A stretch of 64,000 nt of DNA from NCBI RefSeq assembly GCF_023746615.1, contig NZ_CP082275.1, positions 1,798,001 through 1,862,000 on the forward strand, read 5' to 3'. This DNA comes from Grimontia kaedaensis. GTDB lineage: Bacteria > Pseudomonadota > Gammaproteobacteria > Enterobacterales > Vibrionaceae. The translations under genes were made by a program, and so were the position numbers. Below the pieces are notes generated by a model. That model ran no database searches. It saw nothing but the letters and a program-made list of their open reading frames with translations, and was not told the origin of the DNA. This document shows positions 34,922 through 43,355 of the stretch, piece after piece. The first letter of the stretch is position 1. Every line of letters starts with the position of its first letter.

Positions 34922-34942
34922 CTGGTCTTTAAAGCATACCAG
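34922..34942. promoter_or_regulatory. Operator copy O3 before the GntR gene
   Basis: CTGGTCTTT, then AAAGCATACCAG: the same 21-bp motif as O1 and O2, with perfect CTGGT/ACCAG ends. It lies 67-87 bases upstream of the regulator start, consistent with autoregulation. Confidence 0.7.
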
Positions 34943-35032
34943 AAAACGAATAGATTTTTGTAGTACTTGCGAGATTTGTATGGATATCAATTGATCAGGC
35001 GTGATCGTGATGAGGAGACAGTTAAAAGAGAT

Positions 35033-35062
35033 AAAGAGCAGAGACGTTGTCCGCTGCTCTTT
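35033..35062 (-). terminator. Terminator of the dld-lut operon
   Basis: AAAGAGCAG (35033-35041) pairs with CTGCTCTTT (35054-35062), with inner GAC/GTC pairing, 22 bases after the dld stop. On the minus strand it is followed by a T-rich run. It separates the lactate operon from the GntR gene. Confidence 0.72.
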
Positions 35063-35083
35063 GGTGAGTAAAAATAAATCTAT

Positions 35084-37915
35084 TTAGTTTGTTGGCGTGG
35101 AAGCCTCATCCAATAGGTACAAGATGTTACGATATGGGATACCGCTGTGATGAGTTAATCCAATCTCACAGGTTCTACTGTTACTGAATCCCCGTGTACA
35201 ACCGTCCGGAATCTGGGCCTTGAGCGGTGAAAGGGCGGACTCATTGAGCTCTGGCGTGAAGAAGCCTTTATCTCCTGCAAAACCACAACACTCAATATGT
35301 TCCGGCACAATCACTTCCTTTGCACACGCTTTAGTAGCTTTCAGCAATGTCTCTGCGACTCCCATACGTCTCGAACTGCAGGTGATATGAAGCATCACGA
35401 TTTCATCCAGTGGCTTGATATCCAGTTCATCAATGAGGTGTTCCATGATAAAGCCTGCAGGCTCCATGATATTCATGGTCTGGGAAAAGTGTTCCTTACT
35501 GAGTTTGGTGCAAGGACTGGTATCCATCAGCACCGGGATTTTTCCGTGCTGGCTTGCATGCCAAAGAGCGGCCTCAAGCTCCTCGCTTTTGTTCTTGGCG
35601 ATAGAATTCATGCCTTTGCTGTCATAAGGCATGCCACAACAAAGTGACTTGAGTGAGTTTGGTGTAATGACTTGATATCCCGCACGTTCAAGAAGTGACA
35701 ATGTCACCTCAGTCAATGAGCGTTTGTCATCACTGGTCACTTCATTGCTCATATTGCGTGAGGAACAGGAAGGGAAGTAAACGACTTTTTTCTCTTTAGC
35801 GATAGAAGATGGCTCGACCGGGGCACTATTAGCAACAGGAAAGCTCTCATGCCAGTTTGGGGTTCTACCTTTGGTCAGTTTACGAAGTCCATTGAAGGTC
35901 GAGCTGAGCGCTTTTTGGCCTAGCGCTTTCTGCATCACTTTATTGGTGGTCAGGCCGAATCGCGTCATAGCTGTGACAGTTGAGAAGTGATCTGCCGTCC
36001 AGGTCGCTATCGGCGTAAAGCGTTTGTACTTTTCTGTGCGGACCTTCTTGATAAGATCACCGGTATTGATACCAACAGGACAGCGGTCAGCACATAACCC
36101 CGTTGCGGCACAGGTATCTACACCAAGGTAATCGAAAGCCTTCTGAAGCTCTGCATATCGCTCTTTAGAACCATCGCGCTCTAAACGACTAAGTTCACGA
36201 TACATGACGATACGCTGTCTTGGTGACAGTGAAAGTGTTCTTGAAGGACACACAGCCTCACAGAAACCACATTCTATGCAACGATCAACAAGATCATCCG
36301 CTTTTGGCATGGGTTTCAGGTTCTTGACGTGCGCATTAGGGTCTTCATTGATGATCACGCCAGGGTTAAGCAGCCCTTTGGGATCGAACAAGGTTTTAAT
36401 ACGTTGCATCAGTGAATAGGCATCAGTTCCCCATTCTAATTCGACATAAGGCGCCATGTTACGGCCGGTACCGTGTTCTGCTTTTAGTGAACCGCCATAT
36501 TTCACAGCAACGAGTTGTGCCACGTCGTCCATAAATTTGCCATAGCGTTCAACCTCTTCTTCACTATCAAACCCCTGTGTGAAGACAAAGTGCAGGTTAC
36601 CCTCGAGTGCATGGCCGAAGATGATAGCTTCGTGGTAATCGTATTGGCTAAACAATGCCTGAAGTTCGCGCACGCCTGATGCTAGACGTTCAACGGGGAA
36701 GGCGACATCTTCGATAATCACCGTTGTACCCGCTTCACGAACAGCGCCAACGGCAGGGAACATGCCTTTACGAATCCCCCAGAGTGTCGCGACGGTGTGA
36801 GCGTCTGAAGTGAATGCGACTTGATGCGGCACGTCATATTGGGCGATGGAAGAGAGAACAGCGTCGCACTGCTGGTCGAGTGTTTCCTGATCCGCGGCGC
36901 GGGACTCCACCAGCAAGGCGCAATGTTCGAGCGTTAGCGACGGCAGAAAGTCTGGCATGCCTTGCTTGTCGGCCACGGAACCCAGTGCGCGCCCATCCAT
37001 CATTTCTACCGAAGAAACGGGCGTTTTAGAAAGGGCGGTGACGGCATTGGATGCGGTTTCGATATCATTAAATACCAACAAGGTTGATGCTTTGTTCGGG
37101 TGCTCCACCACAGTGTGGTAAGTGATCTCTGCAATAAAGCCCAATGTGCCTTCAGAACCCACCATCAAGTGCGTGAGCACATCAATAGGATCAGTGAAGT
37201 CAATCAAGGCGTTGAGTGCATAGCCAGTGGTGTTTTTTAAGCGGTATTTATGAGCGATACGTGACCTCAATTCGTGATTAGCGTTCACATGATCACAGAG
37301 TGACTGAATACCTTCGATCAGATGCTGGTGGCTTTGTTTAAATTGATCGACCGATTGGCTAGATGCGGTATCGAGAAGGGTTCCATCGTGAAAAACGATC
37401 TTCATCGACTCTACGGTTTTATAGGTGTTCTGTGCAGTACCACAGCACATGCCACTCGCGTTATTCGCGGCGATACCGCCGATTTTACAACTGTTGATCG
37501 AAGCTGGATCCGGCCCAATCTTACGGTCAAAAGGGGCAAGGTAGCGATTGGCATCAGCACCAATCACACCTGGTTGAAGTCGGATTTTTTCACCGTCTTC
37601 TAGAATGGTGTGGTTACGCCAGTTGTCTGTCAGTGTAATCAAGACTGAATCTGATACTGCTTGACCGGACAGGCTGGTGCCGGCAGCGCGGAAGGTGAAA
37701 GGGACGTTTAACTCGCCGCAGGTTTGAATGATAAATACCACATCCTCTAGATCATCCGCCTGCGCGACAATTTTAGGGATTAAACGATAGAAGCTGGCAT
37801 CCGTACCATAAGCCAATCGCCGGGTTTCATCCGTGATGAGGCGTTGCAGTGGAATCCTTTGTTGCAGCGCCTCATGAAGAGTTTTGTAAATTGAATCCGC
37901 CAACGCTTGGCTCAT
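35084..37915 (-). CDS. dld: FAD/Fe-S D-lactate dehydrogenase family protein
   Basis: A 943-residue fusion. N-terminal FAD-binding domain of the GlcD/vanillyl-alcohol-oxidase type (FRAAGTSLSGQAV...KIGGIAANNASGMCCG), FAD-oxidase C-terminal domain, then two 4Fe-4S motifs (CIECGFCEAVCP, CAATGLCADRCPVG) and a C-terminal cysteine-rich CCG domain (CCGMPYDS, CCGFAGDKG). This matches the Dld-II D-lactate dehydrogenases that oxidise D-lactate to pyruvate independently of NAD. D-2-hydroxyglutarate dehydrogenases share the fold. It begins 2 bases after lutC in the lactate operon, which supports lactate. Confidence 0.85.
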   Translation of the reverse strand: MSQALADSIYKTLHEALQQRIPLQRLITDETRRLAYGTDASFYRLIPKIVAQADDLEDVVFIIQTCGELNVPFTFRAAGTSLSGQAVSDSVLITLTDNWRNHTILEDGEKIRLQPGVIGADANRYLAPFDRKIGPDPASINSCKIGGIAANNASGMCCGTAQNTYKTVESMKIVFHDGTLLDTASSQSVDQFKQSHQHLIEGIQSLCDHVNANHELRSRIAHKYRLKNTTGYALNALIDFTDPIDVLTHLMVGSEGTLGFIAEITYHTVVEHPNKASTLLVFNDIETASNAVTALSKTPVSSVEMMDGRALGSVADKQGMPDFLPSLTLEHCALLVESRAADQETLDQQCDAVLSSIAQYDVPHQVAFTSDAHTVATLWGIRKGMFPAVGAVREAGTTVIIEDVAFPVERLASGVRELQALFSQYDYHEAIIFGHALEGNLHFVFTQGFDSEEEVERYGKFMDDVAQLVAVKYGGSLKAEHGTGRNMAPYVELEWGTDAYSLMQRIKTLFDPKGLLNPGVIINEDPNAHVKNLKPMPKADDLVDRCIECGFCEAVCPSRTLSLSPRQRIVMYRELSRLERDGSKERYAELQKAFDYLGVDTCAATGLCADRCPVGINTGDLIKKVRTEKYKRFTPIATWTADHFSTVTAMTRFGLTTNKVMQKALGQKALSSTFNGLRKLTKGRTPNWHESFPVANSAPVEPSSIAKEKKVVYFPSCSSRNMSNEVTSDDKRSLTEVTLSLLERAGYQVITPNSLKSLCCGMPYDSKGMNSIAKNKSEELEAALWHASQHGKIPVLMDTSPCTKLSKEHFSQTMNIMEPAGFIMEHLIDELDIKPLDEIVMLHITCSSRRMGVAETLLKATKACAKEVIVPEHIECCGFAGDKGFFTPELNESALSPLKAQIPDGCTRGFSNSRTCEIGLTHHSGIPYRNILYLLDEASTPTN

Positions 37916-37917
37916 GG

Positions 37918-38592
37918 TTACTCCTTAACCAAAATCAGGATCAGGCGCTTCGGTCCGTGTGCGCCGTAGGCGAGTGTCTGTTGAATATCTGCCGTTTTTG
38001 AAGGGCCAGAAACCAATACCAAATTGGTTGGTGGTTGGGTTTCCCATCCCGCTTCTTTCCAAAATGTAGAAGCCATTAACTCGCTGAAATTAGAAACAAT
38101 GTCAGATTCATGAAGGATAGCAATATGAACAGGAGGAACCAGTGACAGGGCTCGCGGTTCGTCTTCGCCGGTAACAATGGCGAGCGTGCCAGTATCTCCA
38201 ATAGCGGCTTTAATCACATTAACGCTGGCATCGACCTCTTGAAACAAGGTGGTTTTCAGCGTTTCCATGGTTTGGTCATATTTGAGCGCAACAGTGCCAG
38301 GGCATTGGCTTACGACAACTTCCGCCAAGGGACTGTTTTTGGTAAACAGCACTTTTCCGAGTCCATTACTTTGAATACATTGTGTCAACGTAGTCTCAAT
38401 GCTTCCTTTCTCGGTGTGGATAATTTCCGTGTGGCTTGCCTTCATGCATCCCAATAAGCGCTCAACGCGTGTTTGACTGTTTTCCGATGACCAGGCTTGC
38501 CATACTGGCAATTCATTACTTTTTGGCGCTCGTGGTGCCGCGTTCAACTTAGCGAAGATCGCAGCGCGGGCTTCTTGACTCTGTGCTTTCAT
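37918..38592 (-). CDS. lutC: L-lactate utilization protein LutC/LldG
   Basis: A 224-residue LUD-domain (DUF162) protein, the small subunit of the LutABC (LldEFG) complex that oxidises L-lactate to pyruvate. The typical segment IKAAIGDTGTLAIVTGEDEPRALSLVPP is split here between LUD motifs. Its start overlaps the lutB stop by 4 bases. No cofactor-binding cysteines are present, as expected for this subunit. Confidence 0.9.
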   Translation of the reverse strand: MKAQSQEARAAIFAKLNAAPRAPKSNELPVWQAWSSENSQTRVERLLGCMKASHTEIIHTEKGSIETTLTQCIQSNGLGKVLFTKNSPLAEVVVSQCPGTVALKYDQTMETLKTTLFQEVDASVNVIKAAIGDTGTLAIVTGEDEPRALSLVPPVHIAILHESDIVSNFSELMASTFWKEAGWETQPPTNLVLVSGPSKTADIQQTLAYGAHGPKRLILILVKE

Positions 38593-40019
38593 TTTTGGCC
38601 TCCGTTGCGCTGTGCGAGCTTGGTTTTAAGCGAGGTTTTGGCGAGTTTCGGTTTCACGCGACACTGCGTCCAGTTGCCGAGATGATTCGGAATGAGTCCG
38701 TTCATCTTTCTCGCAGCATCAAGGCCTGTATGGTAAAGCGATGGATGAGTCGCGGCATAAGCGAAACTTTTCATTGCGGCCTTTTCTAGCGTATTGCTGG
38801 CAGCATTTTGTCCCTTTAAAGCATCATGACCTGTCTCAGGCTTGTTCTTAGATTCCTGACGCAAACGCTGGAGCAGGGAAGGGATAGGAATGCGAACCGG
38901 GCACACTTCCTCACAGGCACCACATAAGCTAGAGGCGGTAATCAGTTCATTGGTGCTGTCTATTCCCATGAGGTGCGGAGAAATAATCTTCCCTATGGGG
39001 CCTGGATAGACTGTGCCATAGGCGTGGCCACCTATCCGGGTATAAACCGGGCAGTGGTTCATGCAGGCACCACAGCGAATACACTGGAGTGTTTTACGCA
39101 GTTCTTCGTCGTGATAAGCCTGAGTCCGGCCATTGTCTAACAAAATAAGGTGGACTTCTTTAGGGCCATCCAACTCGCCCTTTTTGCGTGGACTGCTGAT
39201 CATGTTGAAGTATGTTGTGATGTTCTGACCAGTGGCAGAACGGGTCAGGGCACTATAAAGCGGTGGTACGTCAGACAGGAACTCGACCACCTTTTCGATA
39301 CCTGTGATGGCAATATGGACGTTGGGGATCGTGGTACACATACGCCCGTTGCCTTCGTTCTCGACCAAACAAAGGGTGCCAGTTTCAGCGACAGCAAAGT
39401 TAACACCTGAAACACCAATCTCTGCTTCTTGATAGGCCTCACGAAGAGCATTGCGGCCAGTTTGAATTAAGGTATCGACATCGGTCGTTGGTTTGAAATT
39501 GTGTAGGTTATGCTCAAATGTGTCCGAGACCTGCTGCTTGTTCTTATGAATGGCGGGCATGATAATGTGCGAAGGGGTATCACCGTCCAGTTGCACTATA
39601 TACTCGCCCATGTCGCTTTCTAAACAACTTACACCTTGCTTTTCCATGTGGTGGTTGAGGCCAATTTCCTCACTCACCATAGACTTCCCCTTCACCATGA
39701 GTGTGGCTTGGTGTTTATTGGCAATGTCACCGAAAATCGCATTGGCTTCATCAGCATTGAGTGCCCAGTGAACATGAATACCGTTACGGGTGAGTTGGTT
39801 TTCTAACTTCTCTAAAAGCTCTGGCAGCTTGCTTAAACAGCGTTGACGAATGGCTTCTGCCCGGTCGCGCACGGCTTTCTCTTCAGCTGCATCAGGGAAG
39901 GCATCACGACGTTTGCCACGCAGGTAGTCCATCGCTCCACGGAAATTCTGTCGAAGCTCTTTGTCACCCAGCGCTTCTTGTGCCTGCGGGTGGAAATGTT
40001 CTGGCGTATTATGACTCAT
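38589..40019 (-). CDS. lutB: L-lactate utilization iron-sulfur protein LutB/LldF
   Basis: A 476-residue protein with an N-terminal LUD domain (SGVNFAVAETGTLCLVENEG) and two 4Fe-4S motifs, CIRCGACMNHCPVY and CGACEEVCPVRIP. It is the middle subunit of LutABC. The C-terminal extension after ~residue 390 is family-typical. Overlaps both neighbours by 4 bases, so lutA, lutB and lutC are coupled in that order. Confidence 0.93.
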   Translation of the reverse strand: MSHNTPEHFHPQAQEALGDKELRQNFRGAMDYLRGKRRDAFPDAAEEKAVRDRAEAIRQRCLSKLPELLEKLENQLTRNGIHVHWALNADEANAIFGDIANKHQATLMVKGKSMVSEEIGLNHHMEKQGVSCLESDMGEYIVQLDGDTPSHIIMPAIHKNKQQVSDTFEHNLHNFKPTTDVDTLIQTGRNALREAYQEAEIGVSGVNFAVAETGTLCLVENEGNGRMCTTIPNVHIAITGIEKVVEFLSDVPPLYSALTRSATGQNITTYFNMISSPRKKGELDGPKEVHLILLDNGRTQAYHDEELRKTLQCIRCGACMNHCPVYTRIGGHAYGTVYPGPIGKIISPHLMGIDSTNELITASSLCGACEEVCPVRIPIPSLLQRLRQESKNKPETGHDALKGQNAASNTLEKAAMKSFAYAATHPSLYHTGLDAARKMNGLIPNHLGNWTQCRVKPKLAKTSLKTKLAQRNGGQK

Positions 40020-40789
40020 CGTTTACCTCCTGCCGCGCTGGTGCGCTCGGCCAAAAAACGGGCGATATGTTTACCCTTGAAGGTTTCGCCTTTGTATTCC
40101 AGTGCGCCATTGATATTGAGCATGCAACCCCAATCTGCGCTGACGAATTCAACGCCGCCGGTATTTTTCAGGCTATTTGATTTGTCATCCACCATGGCTT
40201 CACTGATGTTCGGATGACGAACAGAGAAAGTGCCACCGAACCCGCAGCATTCTTCTTCATATTGGGGGTGCTTCACTTCGACTTTGTCGAGGAGTCCGAG
40301 CAAATGCGCCGTGTAAACGTGTACGTTCATTTCTCGTCGTGCGGCACAAGAGGTATGCATAGCGACAGTGGTTTGTTCACCGCAGTCTTCGAACTGAGCG
40401 CGGCAGACATTGGTCAAAAACTCTGTGAGCTCAAAGACCCGTGACGCAAAAGACTTGGCAGTGGCTTCAAGACGATGATCTTTAAACAGGCGAGGATAGT
40501 GATGCACCATCATGCCACCACATGAGCCGGAAAGAATGACCACGGGAATGTTCTCTGGAAACAGAGACATTTGGTGTTCAGCGACGGCTCTGGCTTCTTC
40601 TGTATAGCCCGAGCTGTAAGCAGGCTGCCCGCAACAGGTTTGTTTAGTAACGAACTCGACGTCTAAGCCTTGTCGCTCCAACAAAGAAATAGCATCTAAT
40701 CCAGTGTCAGGGTCAAAAGCATCCACCAGACAAGTGGCGTAGAGGTAAACCTTCCGTGGCTTTGCAGGGTAAATCCGAGGTTGTTCCAT
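40016..40789 (-). CDS. lutA: L-lactate utilization protein LutA/LldE
   Basis: A 257-residue protein with two cysteine-rich CCG domains (KQTCCGQPAYSSG, EECCGFGGTF), the electron-transfer subunit of LutABC. ATG 40789 follows GCGAGGACAGC and is preferred to the upstream ATG at 40816. First gene of the lutABC-dld operon. Two palindromes upstream (40825-40843, 40849-40863) are operator candidates. No lactate permease (lldP/lctP) is in the window. Confidence 0.92.
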   Translation of the reverse strand: MEQPRIYPAKPRKVYLYATCLVDAFDPDTGLDAISLLERQGLDVEFVTKQTCCGQPAYSSGYTEEARAVAEHQMSLFPENIPVVILSGSCGGMMVHHYPRLFKDHRLEATAKSFASRVFELTEFLTNVCRAQFEDCGEQTTVAMHTSCAARREMNVHVYTAHLLGLLDKVEVKHPQYEEECCGFGGTFSVRHPNISEAMVDDKSNSLKNTGGVEFVSADWGCMLNINGALEYKGETFKGKHIARFLAERTSAAGGKR

Positions 40790-40824
40790 GTGCTGTCCTC
40801 GCGACATTGCTTTCATTGAGATCT

Positions 40825-40843
40825 AGCCACTATTTCAGTGGCT
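40825..40843. promoter_or_regulatory. Palindrome upstream of lutA
   Basis: AGCCACTATTTCAGTGGCT: perfect 7-bp arms around ATTTC, 36 bases before the lutA ATG at 40789. It could be a regulator site or a leader hairpin of the lactate operon. Confidence 0.45.
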
Positions 40844-40848
40844 GGATT

Positions 40849-40863
40849 TTCTAATTATTAGAA
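40849..40863. promoter_or_regulatory. Second palindrome upstream of lutA
   Basis: TTCTAATTATTAGAA is a perfect odd palindrome (7-1-7) 60 bases before lutA. It is AT-rich and has the size of a dimer-binding site. The binding regulator is unknown. Confidence 0.4.
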
Positions 40864-40963
40864 TTTGAGAATATGCAGCGACTACCTTTCGATAAATAGC
40901 ATTAAATGAATTAATTGTTTCCAAAATCGATTTAATAGGAAGAGGCTTTGATTTGGTATGAGC

Positions 40964-40990
40964 AAAAAAAAGCGCCTTTTAGGCGCTTTT
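40964..40990 (-). terminator. Terminator after the HDOD gene
   Basis: AGCGCCT / AGGCGCT stem with loop TTT, flanked by eight A's on the left (T-run on the minus strand) and T's on the right. It ends the HDOD transcript 25 bases after its stop. Confidence 0.85.
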
Positions 40991-41011
40991 CTGAAAGGAG
41001 GTTGGTTTTGC

Positions 41012-41836
41012 TTAGAGCAGAGACTTGGCCATCTCACGGCCAGCTCCACGTATATCGTCAATCGACCCGGCAACACTTTCGTTAAGTCCAAGCATGCTAT
41101 ATTCGAGTTGATGATTAAGCCAAGTGATTTTGGCTTCTCCGTCGACAAGGCCGTCCCAGTTTTCGTCTAATTTTGCGCAGAAATTAATTATTGCGGCAAG
41201 TTGAGAAAAGTTGTCCCCTTGTACAGCACCATATTGATGAGCAATGGCATCAACCAATGTATCGGCAAATTTCCAGCTCTTTGCTAGTTGACCGCCGAGT
41301 TGTGCATTGTCTGTTTCCAGAACAATTTGTTGTGCTTCAGGCTTGGTTTTCCCTGCTTCCATGTGGAGTTCGACTTTTTGAGCCTTGTCAGGGTATACGG
41401 TGTAAATCAACAAGTCGCCGATGTTATGCAGCATGCCTGCGGTAAAAGCTTCGTTTTGATCAGCTTTGAGTTCTTTAGCAACGTGTTTACATAAAGTTGC
41501 TACTTCGAAGGTGGTTCCCCAAAACTCATTGAGATCCAATCCTTCAATTTTTGGAAAAGTACTCATTAATGCCGAAGCCGTTACCAGCGTTCGAATAGGG
41601 CCCAGACCCAGTCGAATAACGGCTTCATCAACAGAGGAGACGCTTCTGCCTCGGCCAAAGTGGGCTGAGTTTGACAGACGCAAAACGCGAGCACTGATCA
41701 CTTGATCCATCGCGATTTTTTCCGAGATTTGGTTCATGTCTGAACCTTCATTATTCACCAAGTCCATCAGTTCCTGAACGACCTTTGGAATCTTTGGGAG
41801 CTTATCGATATGAGAGAGTAGATTCGCAGTTGCCAT
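41012..41836 (-). CDS. HDOD-domain protein
   Basis: A 274-residue single HDOD domain (LPKIPKVVQELMDLVNNEGS; then GMLHNIGDLLIY), related to HD-type phosphohydrolases but generally lacking the catalytic HD pair. Such proteins act in signal transduction and regulation of motility, stress or c-di-GMP, often by an unknown mechanism. No other domain is attached. It is monocistronic, with its terminator at 40964-40990. Confidence 0.88.
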   Translation of the reverse strand: MATANLLSHIDKLPKIPKVVQELMDLVNNEGSDMNQISEKIAMDQVISARVLRLSNSAHFGRGRSVSSVDEAVIRLGLGPIRTLVTASALMSTFPKIEGLDLNEFWGTTFEVATLCKHVAKELKADQNEAFTAGMLHNIGDLLIYTVYPDKAQKVELHMEAGKTKPEAQQIVLETDNAQLGGQLAKSWKFADTLVDAIAHQYGAVQGDNFSQLAAIINFCAKLDENWDGLVDGEAKITWLNHQLEYSMLGLNESVAGSIDDIRGAGREMAKSLL

Positions 41837-41924
41837 ATTTAACTCCAGCGCGCTATTGATAAGTTAAATATAGAACAATGTTTTAAAAGTGTGACTAAAT
41901 ATCTAACATAAGACATTGAAGCAA

Positions 41925-41951
41925 ATAAAAAACCCCGAATGAATCAGGGTT
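41925..41951 (-). terminator. Terminator after the DUF3581 gene
   Basis: On the minus strand AACCCTGA pairs with TTCGGGGTT around a small loop (one G-T pair) and is followed by a run of T's. Confidence 0.75.
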
Positions 41952-41971
41952 CATATGGTATGTCATACAGG

Positions 41972-42691
41972 TTATGCAGGCTGTGCAGATAAGAATTCTG
42001 ATTTTCGGCTGTTGAACCTATCAACCAAAGCATCGACTGCTGAAGTTTCAAACTCACGAAGGCCGCTACAAACCATCTTTTTCTTTCCTTCACCAATAAC
42101 TTCACCATTTTCTTTAAACGCAAAGGCGAGAATAACAGCGCCGCGCTTACCGGATACTTCCATGGTGGAGTTAGTTAGCTCAACCGTCGGGTTTGAAAAG
42201 TTGAGGTGTTTGAAGTTGAGCTCCATGCTCTCATACATCACCAACGGGCGATCTGGATTAATCATCATGCCGCTTTCTTCCATTAAAGGAACCATGATGT
42301 GGGGAAAGTTCATGCCAGAAAATTTCACATAGTTTTCGGCAACGTTAGCCGCAAGCCTCTCATTGACCAAATTATCACCTTGACGGTGCATGGTCAGATA
42401 ACACTTGTCGTTGGCATCGACCACATCCAGATGACCACTTTCATCTTCACGAATCGCGAGGCCAAGATTGTCTGAAATCATGCCTGAGAAGCTGACTCGC
42501 ATATTCTGGCTAATTCCCGCCTTCGCAAGAAGAACAGAGAAAAGAAGATCACCTGGTACACAGAATCGTTTGGAATCCTCGTCGTGAATCGGGTTGAAAT
42601 CGCCGGCAACGAGTTTGGCGAAGTGACTTGCCTGTTGGCGAGTGAAAACGAATTGACCGTCTTTCTGACTGAAGTAGTTATCTAACTGCAT
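41972..42691 (-). CDS. DUF3581 family protein
   Basis: A 239-residue protein matching DUF3581 as I know it from vibrios. The N-terminal segment AKLVAGDFNPIHDED resembles the hydratase motif of MaoC-like hot-dog enzymes, so an acyl-thioester-related function is possible, but none is established. ATG 42691 follows AAAGAGATC and is preferred to 42733. It lies 78 bases downstream of the NUDIX gene, same strand. Confidence 0.78.
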   Translation of the reverse strand: MQLDNYFSQKDGQFVFTRQQASHFAKLVAGDFNPIHDEDSKRFCVPGDLLFSVLLAKAGISQNMRVSFSGMISDNLGLAIREDESGHLDVVDANDKCYLTMHRQGDNLVNERLAANVAENYVKFSGMNFPHIMVPLMEESGMMINPDRPLVMYESMELNFKHLNFSNPTVELTNSTMEVSGKRGAVILAFAFKENGEVIGEGKKKMVCSGLREFETSAVDALVDRFNSRKSEFLSAQPA

Positions 42692-42769
42692 GATCTCTTT
42701 TGGTGGATGTCCACTGTTAATCTTGTTGGGCATTGTAACTGAGTGGCTAACAACAAATGGTCTAGCCAG

Positions 42770-43219
42770 TTACATAATGTGACCTTGATAGATCTTGTCG
42801 AAGGATTTGGCTTGAAGCGCTTCCACCATGGTTTTCGGAAAGAAAAGCACATCCGGCAATTTATCGAGTGGCATCCAGACCGTACCTATTTGGTCTTTAT
42901 CCGGTTCTGACGCTTCGGTTATCTGTCGGAAATTGGTCGCTTCAACAAAGAGTTCGATTTGATGAAGGTGTTTGGGTAGGTAAGTGGTATCCAATTCATC
43001 CGCAATCACTTCACGGACAAAAAGAATGTCGCCCATATCTGCTTCACCACCAGTTTCTTCAAGAAGCTCACGTTTAAATGCAAGGTCGAGCGTTTCGTTA
43101 TGCTGTATGCCACCACCTGGAATAATGTACCAAAGGCCACGATCGTCGCGATGTTCAGCGAGCAGTATTTTGTCGTCTCGGTAACAAACAGCACGGACTG
43201 AAACTCTGAGAGGGTGCAT
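42770..43219 (-). CDS. NUDIX hydrolase
   Basis: A 149-residue NUDIX protein. The NUDIX box reads GGIQHNETLDLAFKRELLEE followed by TGG, with the metal-binding RE-x2-EE in place. It hydrolyses a nucleoside diphosphate linked to some other group; substrate unknown. Start at ATG 43219, after AGGAAAGGAAGC. It may be co-transcribed with DUF3581. Confidence 0.87.
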   Translation of the reverse strand: MHPLRVSVRAVCYRDDKILLAEHRDDRGLWYIIPGGGIQHNETLDLAFKRELLEETGGEADMGDILFVREVIADELDTTYLPKHLHQIELFVEATNFRQITEASEPDKDQIGTVWMPLDKLPDVLFFPKTMVEALQAKSFDKIYQGHIM

Positions 43220-43280
43220 CACCAAGCTTCCTTTCCTAATGAAGATTCGAACGAGAATACAGAGCTATAGAGCAAGGGTC

Positions 43281-43340
43281 TATACCCAAACAACCGTAAT
43301 ATGCCTGATTCAGCGAGTATCTTCAGGTTGTTGGTTTTTT
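43281..43340. repeat. Palindromic repeat, copy B
   Basis: On the minus strand it contains ACTCGCTGAA-N15-TTGTTTGGGTAT, identical in motif and spacing to copy A (34060). Arms AACAACC (43289-43295) and GGTTGTT (43326-43332) form a hairpin. It lies between the end of the diguanylate cyclase gene and the NUDIX gene. Confidence 0.78.
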
Positions 43341-43355
43341 CCTTGTTGAGATAGT

